Below are positions 24,396 to 33,286 of a DNA stretch of 64,000 bases, one piece after another. Each line of letters starts with the position of its first letter. Position 1 is the first letter of the stretch. The DNA is taken from NCBI GenBank assembly GCA_903875605.1, contig CAIQWT010000007.1, positions 1 through 64,000 of the forward strand, in the 5' to 3' direction. This stretch comes from an uncultured Geobacteraceae bacterium. Its GTDB lineage: Bacteria > Desulfobacterota > Desulfuromonadia > Geobacterales > Pseudopelobacteraceae. Both the position numbers and the translations under genes were made by a program. Below the pieces are notes generated by a model, which made no database searches, was not told the DNA's origin, and saw nothing but the letters and a program-made list of their open reading frames with translations.

Positions 24396-25841
24396 ATGTA
24401 CAATGCCGGTATTCAGGGAAGTAAACCCCGCACCCCCTACCACGAGTTCTACGCCGATGATTTCACCCCCCGCGACCATTACCGACTGCTGTGGGACCAC
24501 ATAAAGGCCACCGGCAACAGTGCTCTGGAGGCTAAGGCTCACGAATCCCAACTGGCACTTCAGGCTGAAGGGGTTACCTTCACCGTATATGGTGAAAGCG
24601 AAGAGGGGATCGAGCGCATCTGGCCCTTCGATCTGATTCCGCGCATCATAACCGCTCCTGAATGGGTCAAGATTGAATCCGGCTTGAAGCAGCGGGTGCG
24701 TGCCCTGAATCTGTTTCTTGGGGATCTTTACGGAGAACAACGCATTATCAAGGACGGAGTTATTCCTCCGGAGCTGATTTACCAAGGGCGCGATTTCCGG
24801 CGCGAGATAGTCGGTATCGTGCCGCCACGCGGCATCTACACTCATGTCAGCGGCATTGACATAATCCGCGATGAAAAGGGTGAGTTCCTGATTCTGGAGG
24901 ACAACCTGCGCACCCCGTCAGGTGTTTCCTACATGATCGAAAACCGGGTCATAGAGCGCCGCATCCTTCCGGAGTTTTTCAATAAATACCGCGTGCGCCG
25001 CGTCGAACACTATCCTTCCCTGCTGCTGGCCGCCCTGCGAGCGCTCTCACCGCGTGGCAAAGACAATGCAGAAATTGTATTGCTCACACCCGGCATCTAC
25101 AACTCCGCCTATTTCGAACATACTTTTCTTGCCAAGGAGATGGGTGTGGAACTGGCTGAAGGGCGCGACATGGTTGTTGTCAATGACATTGTCTACCTCA
25201 AAACCACCACCGGTCTGCAGCGCATCGACGTGATATATCGCCGCATCGACGACGACTTCCTCGACCCTCTCGTATTCCGTTCCGATTCATCCCTTGGCGT
25301 AGCCGGAGTCATCAACGCCTGGCGTGCCGGGAATGTCGCCATTGTCAATGCTCCGGGGAGCGGCATCGCCGATGACAAAGCGGTTTATCCGTACGTACCT
25401 GATATCATCCGTTATTATCTCGGTCAGGAGCCGATTCTCAACAATGTCCCGACGTATCAGATGACCAATGTCCAGGATCGTGAGTACGTGTTTGACAACA
25501 TGGAACGTATGGTGATCAAAGCGGTCAGCGAATCCGGGGGATACGGCATGTTGATGGGGCCATCGTCTACACCCGCCCTGCGCAAAGAGTTTGTCGATCT
25601 GGTGACGGAAAACCCCCGTAATTACATTGCCCAGCCGGTGGTCTATCTGTCGCGTCATGTCTGCTACATGGATGGCGAACTGGAAGCGCGACACCTGGAT
25701 CTGCGCCCCTATGTCATTTACGGCGAGGACATCGAAGTCGTGCCGGGTGGCTTGACACGGGTGGCCCTGCGCAAAGGATCGCTGGTAGTTAACTCGTCAC
25801 AGGGTGGTGGAAGCAAGGACACCTGGGTACTGGCCGAGTAG
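24396..25841 (+). CDS. Circularly permuted ATP-grasp protein (type 2)
   Basis: A 481-residue member of the circularly permuted ATP-grasp family (DUF404/DUF407). Visible blocks: the N-terminal 'YHEFYADDFTPRDHYRLLW', the permuted nucleotide-binding part 'FLILEDNLRTPSGVSYMIENR' (about 163-183) and the later 'MVIKAVSESGGYGMLMGP' glycine-rich loop. ATP-grasp enzymes join a carboxylate to an amine or thiol via an acyl phosphate. Comparative work links this family with alpha-E and transglutaminase genes in predicted peptide-synthesis or peptide-tagging operons. ATG 24396 has AAAGGAG; an upstream ATG is not preferred. A terminator-like hairpin follows. Confidence 0.85.
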   Translation: MYNAGIQGSKPRTPYHEFYADDFTPRDHYRLLWDHIKATGNSALEAKAHESQLALQAEGVTFTVYGESEEGIERIWPFDLIPRIITAPEWVKIESGLKQRVRALNLFLGDLYGEQRIIKDGVIPPELIYQGRDFRREIVGIVPPRGIYTHVSGIDIIRDEKGEFLILEDNLRTPSGVSYMIENRVIERRILPEFFNKYRVRRVEHYPSLLLAALRALSPRGKDNAEIVLLTPGIYNSAYFEHTFLAKEMGVELAEGRDMVVVNDIVYLKTTTGLQRIDVIYRRIDDDFLDPLVFRSDSSLGVAGVINAWRAGNVAIVNAPGSGIADDKAVYPYVPDIIRYYLGQEPILNNVPTYQMTNVQDREYVFDNMERMVIKAVSESGGYGMLMGPSSTPALRKEFVDLVTENPRNYIAQPVVYLSRHVCYMDGELEARHLDLRPYVIYGEDIEVVPGGLTRVALRKGSLVVNSSQGGGSKDTWVLAE

Positions 25842-25843
25842 TG

Positions 25844-25866
25844 GCGCATTGCATGCGCGCTTTTTT
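25844..25866 (+). terminator. Intrinsic terminator or attenuator after the ATP-grasp gene
   Basis: GCGCAT-TGC-ATGCGC hairpin followed by GC and six T. The alpha-E gene follows after about 90 bases on the same strand, so this may reduce rather than abolish downstream expression. Confidence 0.55.
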
Positions 25867-25953
25867 ACATCGGAGAACTTTTATATTTGCCGATAAAACC
25901 TGAGCCGGAAGCACTCCACAGATGAGCATCTACGAAAAAAAAGGAATGAAACC

Positions 25954-26895
25954 ATGCTAAGCCGCATTGCTGATTCGATGTACTGGATGGCCCGTTACCT
26001 TGAGCGTGCCGGTGAAACAGCCCGCTTGATGGAGATCAATCTGCTGTATATGGTCGAGGCTGAAGAGGATATGAGTGAGAATGACAAGTGGCAGCCGATC
26101 CTGCAGATAAACTCGTCTGAACCGCTTTATGACGAGCAGTTCGGCGGCGGCAACATAAGTACCCCGCGCGTACTGCAATTCATCAGCGCCGGCCGTAACA
26201 ACCCCAGCTCCATCCGCACCTGCCTGCGGCTATTTCGGGAAAATGCCAGGGTGGCCCGTGACAGGATTTCCAAGGAGATGTGGGAAGCGGTCAACGAAGT
26301 CTGGATGAAATTTGATGAACGGCTGCGCGGACCACTCTCTGCTGAGAGGGCCGGCGCCCTTTTTGTCGAACTGCGTAATCAGGTGGCTCGCTTTAACGGT
26401 TTGGTTGCCTCAACCATGATGCGCGGGGAGGCGTACTCCTTCTACCAGCTGGGTGGGTGCTTTGAACGTGCAGATATGACCTCGCGGACTCTTGACGTCA
26501 AGTATCACATCATTCTGCCTGACATCTCTATGGTTGGTTCAGCTCTCGACTATTACCAGTGGGCTGCCCTGCTCAAGTCGCTCTCAGGCTTTGAAGCTTT
26601 CCGGCGCACTTACCACTCCGGTTTCATGGCGGCAGATGTAGCTGAATTTGTTGTGCTCAACCGTGCTTTTCCGCGCTCTATCGCATTTTCAATTCAGCAC
26701 ATGGGGGGCGCGCTTCAGACTATTGGCCTTGATAACAAAGAGATGACACGGACAGCTTTTGCAGCTCTCTCAGCATTGCTTTGCAGCACTTCACAACAAC
26801 AGATTTTTGACGACGGACTGCATGAATATCTTGAAAGTCTACTTGAGAAACTATCATCGTTTCATGCTGCTCTGGCCGAAGAGTTTTTCCAATAG
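25954..26895 (+). CDS. Alpha-E domain protein (DUF403)
   Basis: A 313-residue, almost wholly helical protein. It starts MLSRIADSMYWMARYLERAGETARLMEINL, the hallmark N-terminus of alpha-E proteins, and includes 'ARVARDRISKEMWEAVNEVW' in the middle. In many bacteria an alpha-E gene lies directly behind a circularly permuted ATP-grasp gene and before a transglutaminase, exactly as here. It is thought to act with the ATP-grasp enzyme; no catalytic residues are known. AAAAAAGGAA precedes the ATG. Confidence 0.87.
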   Translation: MLSRIADSMYWMARYLERAGETARLMEINLLYMVEAEEDMSENDKWQPILQINSSEPLYDEQFGGGNISTPRVLQFISAGRNNPSSIRTCLRLFRENARVARDRISKEMWEAVNEVWMKFDERLRGPLSAERAGALFVELRNQVARFNGLVASTMMRGEAYSFYQLGGCFERADMTSRTLDVKYHIILPDISMVGSALDYYQWAALLKSLSGFEAFRRTYHSGFMAADVAEFVVLNRAFPRSIAFSIQHMGGALQTIGLDNKEMTRTAFAALSALLCSTSQQQIFDDGLHEYLESLLEKLSSFHAALAEEFFQ

Positions 26896-26966
26896 TGATT
26901 CCAGCTTTTAATCAAAGATGACATCAAGGCGACAAGCGGTACTATCCCGTACGCTGAGGAGACGGA

Positions 26967-27833
26967 ATGCGTTATCTTATAGAGCATGAGACGGTACTTG
27001 AGTACCCACGGTCAGTACGTGAGCATCACATTGAGTTACGCCTTGCCCCCCGTTCGGATGGACACCAGAAGGTTCTTTCCTGTATAATAGAAACGGAGCC
27101 GGCAGCAGAACTGGCTTCCTATAATGACTATTTTGGGAATCGGGCCGATTATTTTTGCGTGATTCAGCCACACAACAGGTTGGTGACCCGGTTGAGAAGC
27201 GAAGTAGAAACACTGAAGGAAAACCCCTTTAATTTTGAAACAATTCCGCCTCTTGAAGAATTTGAATGGCTGCATAAAGCGATACGCCTTGCGCCGCCGG
27301 TTAATGACTTTGTGCTTCATCGCAGCATGTTGACCCCTACCGCCATGAAGCTTGCCGAGGCCATTGAGTGTGCTTTCCCCAGGAGGGACAAAGACCGTCC
27401 ATTGCTGGATTCACTTCTCGAGTTACTGGCCTGGGTACCGACTGTACTAACCTATAGTTCCGGTTCAACGGAAGTCCACGGAGCACTGACAGCTGCAGTA
27501 CGCCAGGGTAGCGGTGTGTGCCAGGATTTTGCCCATCTTTTTATCACCGTGGCCCGTTCATGGGGAATTCCTGCACGCTACGTCATGGGATATCTGGATC
27601 CGGGTATCAGCAAAGTCGGAGAAACTCTGGCGACTCATGCCTGGGCCGAAGCTCTCGTGCCGGGTGCAGGATGGATCGGTTTTGATGCAACCCACAATCT
27701 GCTGGCAAATGACCATTATGTAGCGGTTGCCGTCGGCAGGGACTCCTATGATGCCGCGCCACAGCGGGGCAGTTTTAAAGGTGATTATGCCGGTGAACAG
27801 CCATCGGTCACGGTGACGATGCAGGAGCAATGA
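26967..27833 (+). CDS. Transglutaminase-like cysteine protease
   Basis: A 288-residue bacterial transglutaminase-like protein. The N-terminal beta domain (about 1-90, 'MRYLIEHETVLEYPRSVREHH') precedes the papain-like core with Cys near 185 (SGVCQDFAHL), His near 224 (ATHAWAEALV) and Asp near 240 (IGFDATHN). No signal peptide or membrane segment, so it is probably cytoplasmic. Third gene of the ATP-grasp/alpha-E set, in which it would cleave or transfer peptide-amide bonds. GAGGAGACGG precedes the ATG. Confidence 0.87.
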   Translation: MRYLIEHETVLEYPRSVREHHIELRLAPRSDGHQKVLSCIIETEPAAELASYNDYFGNRADYFCVIQPHNRLVTRLRSEVETLKENPFNFETIPPLEEFEWLHKAIRLAPPVNDFVLHRSMLTPTAMKLAEAIECAFPRRDKDRPLLDSLLELLAWVPTVLTYSSGSTEVHGALTAAVRQGSGVCQDFAHLFITVARSWGIPARYVMGYLDPGISKVGETLATHAWAEALVPGAGWIGFDATHNLLANDHYVAVAVGRDSYDAAPQRGSFKGDYAGEQPSVTVTMQEQ

Positions 27834-27873
27834 TGAGGGAAGAGCTTCATCAATTATACAAGAAAGGCCAATG

Positions 27874-28848
27874 ATGTCCGCACCACCATTCATGAAAACG
27901 GAAACTTTTTTCACTATAGAAATGCCTTACCGCGAGCGCATGGAAACGCGCCGCACCGTCTTTACCGGGGGTAAAGGGCCACGGTGTGCTGTTATTGCCG
28001 GTATACATGGTGATGAACTGGAAGGACTTTATGTCTGTCATCTACTGACTGCCTGGCTGGAGAAACTGCTCCAGACCTCTCCGGAAAGCCTCCTCGGCAG
28101 TGTTGAACTTTACCCTGCGGTTAATACTCTGGGGCTTGATACCTTGACCCGCGGACTGCCGGTATTTGATACCGATCTGAACCGGGCTTTCCCCGGCTCC
28201 TCTGCTGGACCGCTTCCCGACAGGCTGGCTGCGGCACTTATGACCGCACTTTCCGGATCTGCTTTGGTGGTCGATATTCATGCAAGTAATATATACCTGC
28301 GTGAAATTCCTCAAGTACGTATTAATCAGGAGTTTGATAATCTGTTGGTTCCTATCGCCCGCCGTATGAACCTGGATCTGATCTGGCTGCACGGCGCCGC
28401 TACAGTACTGGAAACAACCGTAGCTCACAGCCTCAACAGTTGTGGCACGCCCTGTCTGGTTGCCGAAATGGGCGTCGGCATGCGTATTACCCCTGAATAC
28501 TGCGACCAACTGGTCGCCGGTATCCTGACCGTCTGGAAGGATATTGGTGTTCTGGCGCCTGACGCCATTGTTCCGGAAACGCTGCACACTCCGTTCATCG
28601 CCGATGACAGCAATGTTCATTATCTAAACGCCCAGACATCCGGAATGTTCATCCCTGCGACAGCCCACTGGACCGATGTTCGCCGTGGAGAACTCCTCGG
28701 CACGATTGTTTCCCCATTCCGTGGTGATATTTTATCGGAAGTCCGCTCACCGGTTGATGGCATTCTCTTTACCCTGCGTGAATATCCTCTGGTCTACGAA
28801 GGTTCTCTGATGGCCCGCGTCATGTCGCGAAAAGGAGGCAGGTCATGA
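27874..28848 (+). CDS. Succinylglutamate desuccinylase/aspartoacylase-family zinc hydrolase, copy 1
   Basis: A roughly 324-residue M14-type deacylase. The zinc site is His45-x2-Glu48 (GIHGDELEG) and the His of VDIHAS near residue 132; the substrate arginine is in DLNRAFPG; the catalytic glutamate is in LVAEMGVG near 200. The C-terminal 90 residues form the beta barrel typical of this family (SPVDGILFTLREYPLVYEGS). Members remove acyl groups from amino acids (N-acetyl-Asp, N-succinyl-Glu) or trim gamma-glutamyl-like bonds. It is coupled to copy 2 by an ATGA overlap. ATG 27871, three bases up, is an equal alternative start. Confidence 0.8.
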   Translation: MSAPPFMKTETFFTIEMPYRERMETRRTVFTGGKGPRCAVIAGIHGDELEGLYVCHLLTAWLEKLLQTSPESLLGSVELYPAVNTLGLDTLTRGLPVFDTDLNRAFPGSSAGPLPDRLAAALMTALSGSALVVDIHASNIYLREIPQVRINQEFDNLLVPIARRMNLDLIWLHGAATVLETTVAHSLNSCGTPCLVAEMGVGMRITPEYCDQLVAGILTVWKDIGVLAPDAIVPETLHTPFIADDSNVHYLNAQTSGMFIPATAHWTDVRRGELLGTIVSPFRGDILSEVRSPVDGILFTLREYPLVYEGSLMARVMSRKGGRS

Positions 28849-29789
28849 TACGCGATCTTCTCTGCATGACCGCTCCGGTGCGTGAAGGATTTGATATACC
28901 CTGCCATGAAATCGGCCCGGCATCATCTCACCCGGCCGCAGCACTGGTTGCGGGTCTTCACGGAGACGAAATTAACGGCATTTTTATTCTCTCCCGGCTG
29001 GCTGATTTTTTAAATAGTGTAGAAGACGGAAAATATCCCGAACTAAAACTGTGCAAGAAGGTTCTTATCATCCCTGCGGTCAACGTGCTGGGGGTCAACC
29101 TGCGTACCCGCACCTGGCCTTTCGACAAATCTGACATTAATCGCATGTTCCCCGGCAGTACCAATGGTGAGACCACGCAGCGCATTGCCTACAACGTGCT
29201 GGAGGCAACAAAACGCGCTAATTATCGTATTGACATCCATACCGCCAGCGTGGACTTCGAAGAGGTCCCACAGGTGCGCCTCCATGGCCCGAGTGAGGTT
29301 GAGCGCGCCACCGCAAGGATGTTCGGTCTTCAGGCAATTATGGAACGCTCGCTTTCTCCGGTTTTTACAACAACCATGATGCATTCCTGGAAAGTGTGGC
29401 CGGGCCAGAGTTTTGTCCTGCGGGTTGGACAGGGAGGTACCGTGCAGCTCAATCATTGTCAAAGAGTCTTCCGCGCCCTCGTTTCCTTCCTGGGGAGGGT
29501 AGGGATCTTAGAAGGGGTGCAGATCGCTATAGAGGATGAGGAAATCTGCAGTTTTGATAAACCAAGCGCTTTCCGCGTCTATGCAGAAAAAGCCGGCACT
29601 TTTGTTTCCGACCGTCAGGTGGGTCGCTGGGTGCGGGCCGGGGAGGAGCTTGGTTACATCTATGACAGCTTTGGTGGCAGCGTGATCGAAAAAGTAGTGG
29701 CACCGGTGGCAGGCTTATTAACCGGAATCCGCCGGCACCCGCTACTGTTCGAGGGTGATCTGATCCTGCGGGTTAACAGAAAAGGATAA
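28845..29789 (+). CDS. Succinylglutamate desuccinylase/aspartoacylase-family protein, copy 2 (catalytic Glu replaced)
   Basis: A 314-residue paralogue of the preceding gene. It keeps the zinc ligands (GLHGDEING near residue 39 and RIDIHTAS near 127) and the arginine motif DINRMFPGSTNG. Where copy 1 has LVAEMGVG, this copy has FVLRVGQGG: arginine stands at the place of the glutamate expected to act as catalytic base. The C-terminal barrel is present (APVAGLLTGIRRHPLLFEGD). It may be a regulatory partner of copy 1 in a mixed dimer, or act on a different bond. Last gene of the operon. Confidence 0.78.
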   Translation: MIRDLLCMTAPVREGFDIPCHEIGPASSHPAAALVAGLHGDEINGIFILSRLADFLNSVEDGKYPELKLCKKVLIIPAVNVLGVNLRTRTWPFDKSDINRMFPGSTNGETTQRIAYNVLEATKRANYRIDIHTASVDFEEVPQVRLHGPSEVERATARMFGLQAIMERSLSPVFTTTMMHSWKVWPGQSFVLRVGQGGTVQLNHCQRVFRALVSFLGRVGILEGVQIAIEDEEICSFDKPSAFRVYAEKAGTFVSDRQVGRWVRAGEELGYIYDSFGGSVIEKVVAPVAGLLTGIRRHPLLFEGDLILRVNRKG

Positions 29790-29890
29790 TACGCCTGGCC
29801 CACAGGTACTCACCAAACAACTAAAAAATAATTCCCGACACTGCACCTTTCAGAAGATTTTCTCTTAGTGACCGACGCAGGAGGTCACTA

Positions 29891-32020
29891 TCACGGCAGA
29901 AGCTCCGCATTACCGAGCAAAACGCCCGAACATTCCAACCGGATCATGCGCGTGATACATGCAACCATGTCAGTAACCGCCGATTCCGGTTTTTTACCTC
30001 TGCTGTTTATGCTGCATATTGCAGTTGTACAGGAATGATCCAGCTCGGGACGCCAGCGAAATGTACCGTACGCATCCTTTCCGTACGTCATATAGGCGGA
30101 AAGTTGATTCAGTCCGGTCCCGGGCCTCTCTCCGATAAGGTGAATCAGGATTTCCGGCTCAATGATCTGCGCGGCATGATAGCCTGCCCTGACACGTCCG
30201 TTGGTTATTATGATATCACTGACACCCACACGAAAACCCCCTTCCTTGAGTAGATATTTCAACAGAGGTAGAACATTCCTCAAGTTTTCATTTACCGCAT
30301 CGGCATTTAAACCATCGGAAATGATACAGAGAATTTGAGGTGGAACCGCATAGAGATTTCTCAATGCATCAGCATCGGCACTTACAATAAATTCTCCCGA
30401 AGATGGGTGGGCAAGGTAATCCTCCCTGTCGACGGAACAGCTCGCAACAGCGAAATGATGCGGAGAACAATCGCGTATAACAGCTGTGTCAATCTTAGCA
30501 TAAAGGGCACTGCGCGCGTGCCGGTACATCGTATCAAGCCGTGCAGATACCGATAACGGCACGGCATAGTCCGGAGCGGGGCCGATACCGTAGCCGAGGT
30601 CGCACCCTTTTTCCTGCAGAGCTGCTATCTTTCTCAGCCCCTCCTCCGTCAGCCTGGCCATCGTACGACGATCGCCCCCTTCACGCATGTACCTGGCATA
30701 AAGAATCGCACTTTTTGCCGGAGCACCGGTGGCTTCGCCGTCTGAGTCAACAACTCCGAGGGCTGTAAGCCTTTCCTTCATAGCGCTTGAAATCTGCTTT
30801 CCTGCCAGTTTCCTGAGGCGCGGGTGCTCACGGTATGACGTTGTAAGATAGCCGAGCATCGGGTCGGCATTGCCGGCGACAGACATGAGATAGGCGGGGG
30901 CTGCCATCTGTACGATTGTTCCGGTAAGGGCATGAAGCTCAGACGGATCGATACCCATATGAAAGGTAGAACAGACGTCAAGCCCCATGGTTATGCCATG
31001 TAGCTTTGCCATAACCGTATCTTCAAGGCACGCTCTCACCAGTTGACTACCGGTTTTAAACACTTCCGGACCGATAAAACCGGCGACATCGTTCACAATC
31101 AGCCATTTTCCGCCGCACTGCTGCCGCAGGTATCTGGCAAGACCATAACAGCGCGCTTCCAGTGTTACCATGTCAACGCCCTCTGCCGCTCCGTTTGTAA
31201 CCTCGGAACCCTGACCCGTTTCAAAATAAAGACCGTTAAAGCCCTTTGCCAGCTCCAGCAATCCCTCAACATCAACTCCCAGCATACCGACAAGAGATTT
31301 TGACGTTCCGGCAAGGCTCTGGAAACCGACGTCGACTTTCGTCTGCAAACGTGCAGTTGACTGTTTTATCATATCGGAAAGCACAGCATACCGGGTCGGC
31401 AGCTGTAGTCTTTCAACAACGCTTTGCAGGATTTTTTCTATTCTGACGACCGTTGCCAGATCGTCACTTGCGGGATTAAGCCCTATAATTACGTCACCGC
31501 AGCCAAAGGCGAGCCCTTCGAGGATTGAGAGGAGTATTTCTTCGTCATTATCACCGGGGCTGTTCGGCTGAATACGACTGCCGAAATGTTTACCAGAGCC
31601 GACCACGATCGTATCGCTACCTGTTTTTCCCGGCAAAGCATGGAATAATGAGCGTGATACGTAAGAAAGTTCTTCGTTGTTCATAATCTTGACAACCGCC
31701 GCCATGACCTCGCTCGGCATGCCGTAGCAATAGGTATTGGCCCATTTGGCGCAGTTGTCACTGAGAAGTATGGTTTTCAACTCTGCTATTTTCAGCTGCG
31801 CAATTTCATTCAACAATGGCCTGCTGACGCAGCCGGAAATTGCCAGAGTAATTGCGTCATCAACGAAAACCACTTCGGCAATTTCACCAATTTTCATGGC
31901 GGCAATCTCCTGCTTTGCATCAAGCCTGAGAACATCATCGACCGTTCCGCCGACAGCAAGATCGCCCTCTTTGAATTCGTTTGCCCGGGCAAACAGCTGC
32001 CTGGCTTTTTCTCTCTCCAT
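29891..32020 (-). CDS. Ethanolamine ammonia-lyase, fused large and small subunits (EutB-EutC)
   Basis: A B12-dependent enzyme that splits ethanolamine into acetaldehyde and ammonia. The 709-residue protein is EutB in its first 430 or so residues (IQPNSPGDNDEE, FETGQGSEVTNGAAEG, FIGPEVF, GLDVCSTFHMGID) and EutC in the last 220 or so (ALRNLYAVPPQILCIISDGLNADAVN, DIIITNGRVRAGYHAA, LIGERPGTGLNQLSAYMTYG). No stop or frameshift separates them. In known systems these are two genes. No other eut gene (shell, EutA reactivase, aldehyde dehydrogenase) is visible here. AGGAGG precedes ATG 32020. It would supply ammonium from ethanolamine, fitting a nitrogen region. Confidence 0.88.
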   Translation of the reverse strand: MEREKARQLFARANEFKEGDLAVGGTVDDVLRLDAKQEIAAMKIGEIAEVVFVDDAITLAISGCVSRPLLNEIAQLKIAELKTILLSDNCAKWANTYCYGMPSEVMAAVVKIMNNEELSYVSRSLFHALPGKTGSDTIVVGSGKHFGSRIQPNSPGDNDEEILLSILEGLAFGCGDVIIGLNPASDDLATVVRIEKILQSVVERLQLPTRYAVLSDMIKQSTARLQTKVDVGFQSLAGTSKSLVGMLGVDVEGLLELAKGFNGLYFETGQGSEVTNGAAEGVDMVTLEARCYGLARYLRQQCGGKWLIVNDVAGFIGPEVFKTGSQLVRACLEDTVMAKLHGITMGLDVCSTFHMGIDPSELHALTGTIVQMAAPAYLMSVAGNADPMLGYLTTSYREHPRLRKLAGKQISSAMKERLTALGVVDSDGEATGAPAKSAILYARYMREGGDRRTMARLTEEGLRKIAALQEKGCDLGYGIGPAPDYAVPLSVSARLDTMYRHARSALYAKIDTAVIRDCSPHHFAVASCSVDREDYLAHPSSGEFIVSADADALRNLYAVPPQILCIISDGLNADAVNENLRNVLPLLKYLLKEGGFRVGVSDIIITNGRVRAGYHAAQIIEPEILIHLIGERPGTGLNQLSAYMTYGKDAYGTFRWRPELDHSCTTAICSINSRGKKPESAVTDMVACITRMIRLECSGVLLGNAELLP

Positions 32021-32511
32021 GATGAGCCTCCTTGGCGAGCTTCGCTTATTGCATTACCGCATCAAGTACTATACTGCTGTGAATAAATGCAATTTTGTAT
32101 GCCGCAATGCATTGTTATGTAGCAGCTTATACATTGTCCTAATCATGAAATGAATAATGCTATATATTTCAGTATATTGCAGTATTTATTTTTTGGCACA
32201 AATTCTGTAGCTGAATATGTGGCTCCGTTGATTCTTAAGCCAGGTATATGCTCATCACTTTTTCCATGCACGTTACAGCAGCTATAGCGATTGCTGTGCT
32301 CAATTTCGGTATAACTAACTTTACATAACGTTTTTGACTGGTATATTGTTGATTATATTGGAACGCCTGCCAAATAGCTCAGAAAGCCTCAATATCTCGA
32401 TAAATGTAACCGGATTGACCGGATTCTTTCATCCCCGCCGCATGTAACGGGGGCTTCCGGCATGATCATCGGCGTCAACTGATAGAATCGGCCACTGAAA
32501 GGAAAGCTATC
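32021..32511. other. AT-rich intergenic region between divergent eutBC and modA
   Basis: 491 bp. It holds the upstream regions of both genes. I see no convincing -24/-12 promoter for modA: TGGCAC at about 32195 is followed by GC three bases too far away. The near match on the minus strand, GGCAT...TTGC at about 32092-32110, has one base too many. A palindrome-rich stretch just before modA is listed separately. No ORF. Confidence 0.45.
32419..32460 (+). promoter_or_regulatory. Structured leader upstream of modA
   Basis: Nested complementary arms CCGG (32419-32422) with CCGG (32457-32460), and CCCCG (32433-32437) with CGGGG (32448-32452). No T run follows, so it is not a terminator. It may fold into a hairpin in the modA leader RNA. 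I could not match it to the molybdenum-cofactor riboswitch consensus. Confidence 0.35.
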
Positions 32512-33282
32512 ATGAAGCTCTTCAAGCTGTTATTTGCCTCTATTGCTATATTGATAGCCACCAACGTCCATGCTGAAAAAATTACAGTTGCGGCAGCGGC
32601 TGACCTCAAGTTCGCCATGGATGAGATTGTTACCGGCTTTAACAAAAGTCATCCCGGCGATGAAGTACAAGTGGTTTATGGTTCTTCCGGCAAGTTTCAC
32701 ACCCAAATTCAGCAAGGAGCACCGTACGACCTGTTTTTTTCTGCTGATATTAGCTATCCTCTTGAACTTGCCAAACAAGGATTGGCAGCATCCGATGTCA
32801 AGCCCTACGCAGTCGGCCGGATTGTAATCTGGAGCAACAGTTTGGATGCCTCAATAATGACAATGAAGAGCCTGACTGATCCAAAGATCACCAGGATTGC
32901 AATTGCCAACCCGAAACATGCCCCCTACGGCAAACGGGCAGAAGAGGCGCTGAAGGCATCTGGCATGTTGGATAAAGTGCAGAGCAAGCTGGTTTTTGGA
33001 GAGAATATTGCCCACACCACGCAGTTCGTGCAAACCGGCAATGCCCAGGTGGGGATTATTGCACTATCGCTGGCGGTAAACCCCGAATTAGCCCGGAAAG
33101 GGGGATATTACCTCATCCCTGAAAACCTTCACAAGCCTCTGGAGCAGGGATACGTCGTCACCAGGCTGGGAGGTAATAAACCCTTAGCGAAGCTCTTCGC
33201 CGTTTATATTGCCTCGAAACAATCCCGCGGAGTCATGGCAAAATACGGTTTTGTACTTCCAGGGGAGAAGACGGGAAAGTAA
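32512..33282 (+). CDS. modA: Molybdate-binding periplasmic protein ModA
   Basis: The solute-binding part of the molybdate ABC importer. The 256-residue product has a cleavable signal peptide ending at VHA-EK and the ModA core: '[16 protein letters not shown]', 'VVYGSSGKF', '[11 protein letters not shown]', '[17 protein letters not shown]' and '[14 protein letters not shown]'. The serine in YGSSGK and the alanine-proline-tyrosine segments form the oxyanion pocket. GAAAGGAAAG precedes the ATG. First gene of modABC, five bases before modB. Confidence 0.93.
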   Translation: MKLFKLLFASIAILIATNVHAEKITVAAAADLKFAMDEIVTGFNKSHPGDEVQVVYGSSGKFHTQIQQGAPYDLFFSADISYPLELAKQGLAASDVKPYAVGRIVIWSNSLDASIMTMKSLTDPKITRIAIANPKHAPYGKRAEEALKASGMLDKVQSKLVFGENIAHTTQFVQTGNAQVGIIALSLAVNPELARKGGYYLIPENLHKPLEQGYVVTRLGGNKPLAKLFAVYIASKQSRGVMAKYGFVLPGEKTGK

Positions 33283-33286
33283 AGAT

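Noticed and set aside
32092-32112. Sigma-54 promoter for eutBC on the minus strand (GGCAT...TTGCA)
   Set aside because: The GG and GC are 11 bases apart instead of 10, a spacing that RNA polymerase with sigma-54 does not normally use.
32195-32215. Sigma-54 promoter for modA (TGGCACAAATTCTGTAGC)
   Set aside because: The GC is three bases too far from the GG.
32419-32460. Molybdenum-cofactor riboswitch before modA
   Set aside because: Complementary arms exist, but the conserved multi-helix pattern of that riboswitch could not be found. Kept only as a structured leader.
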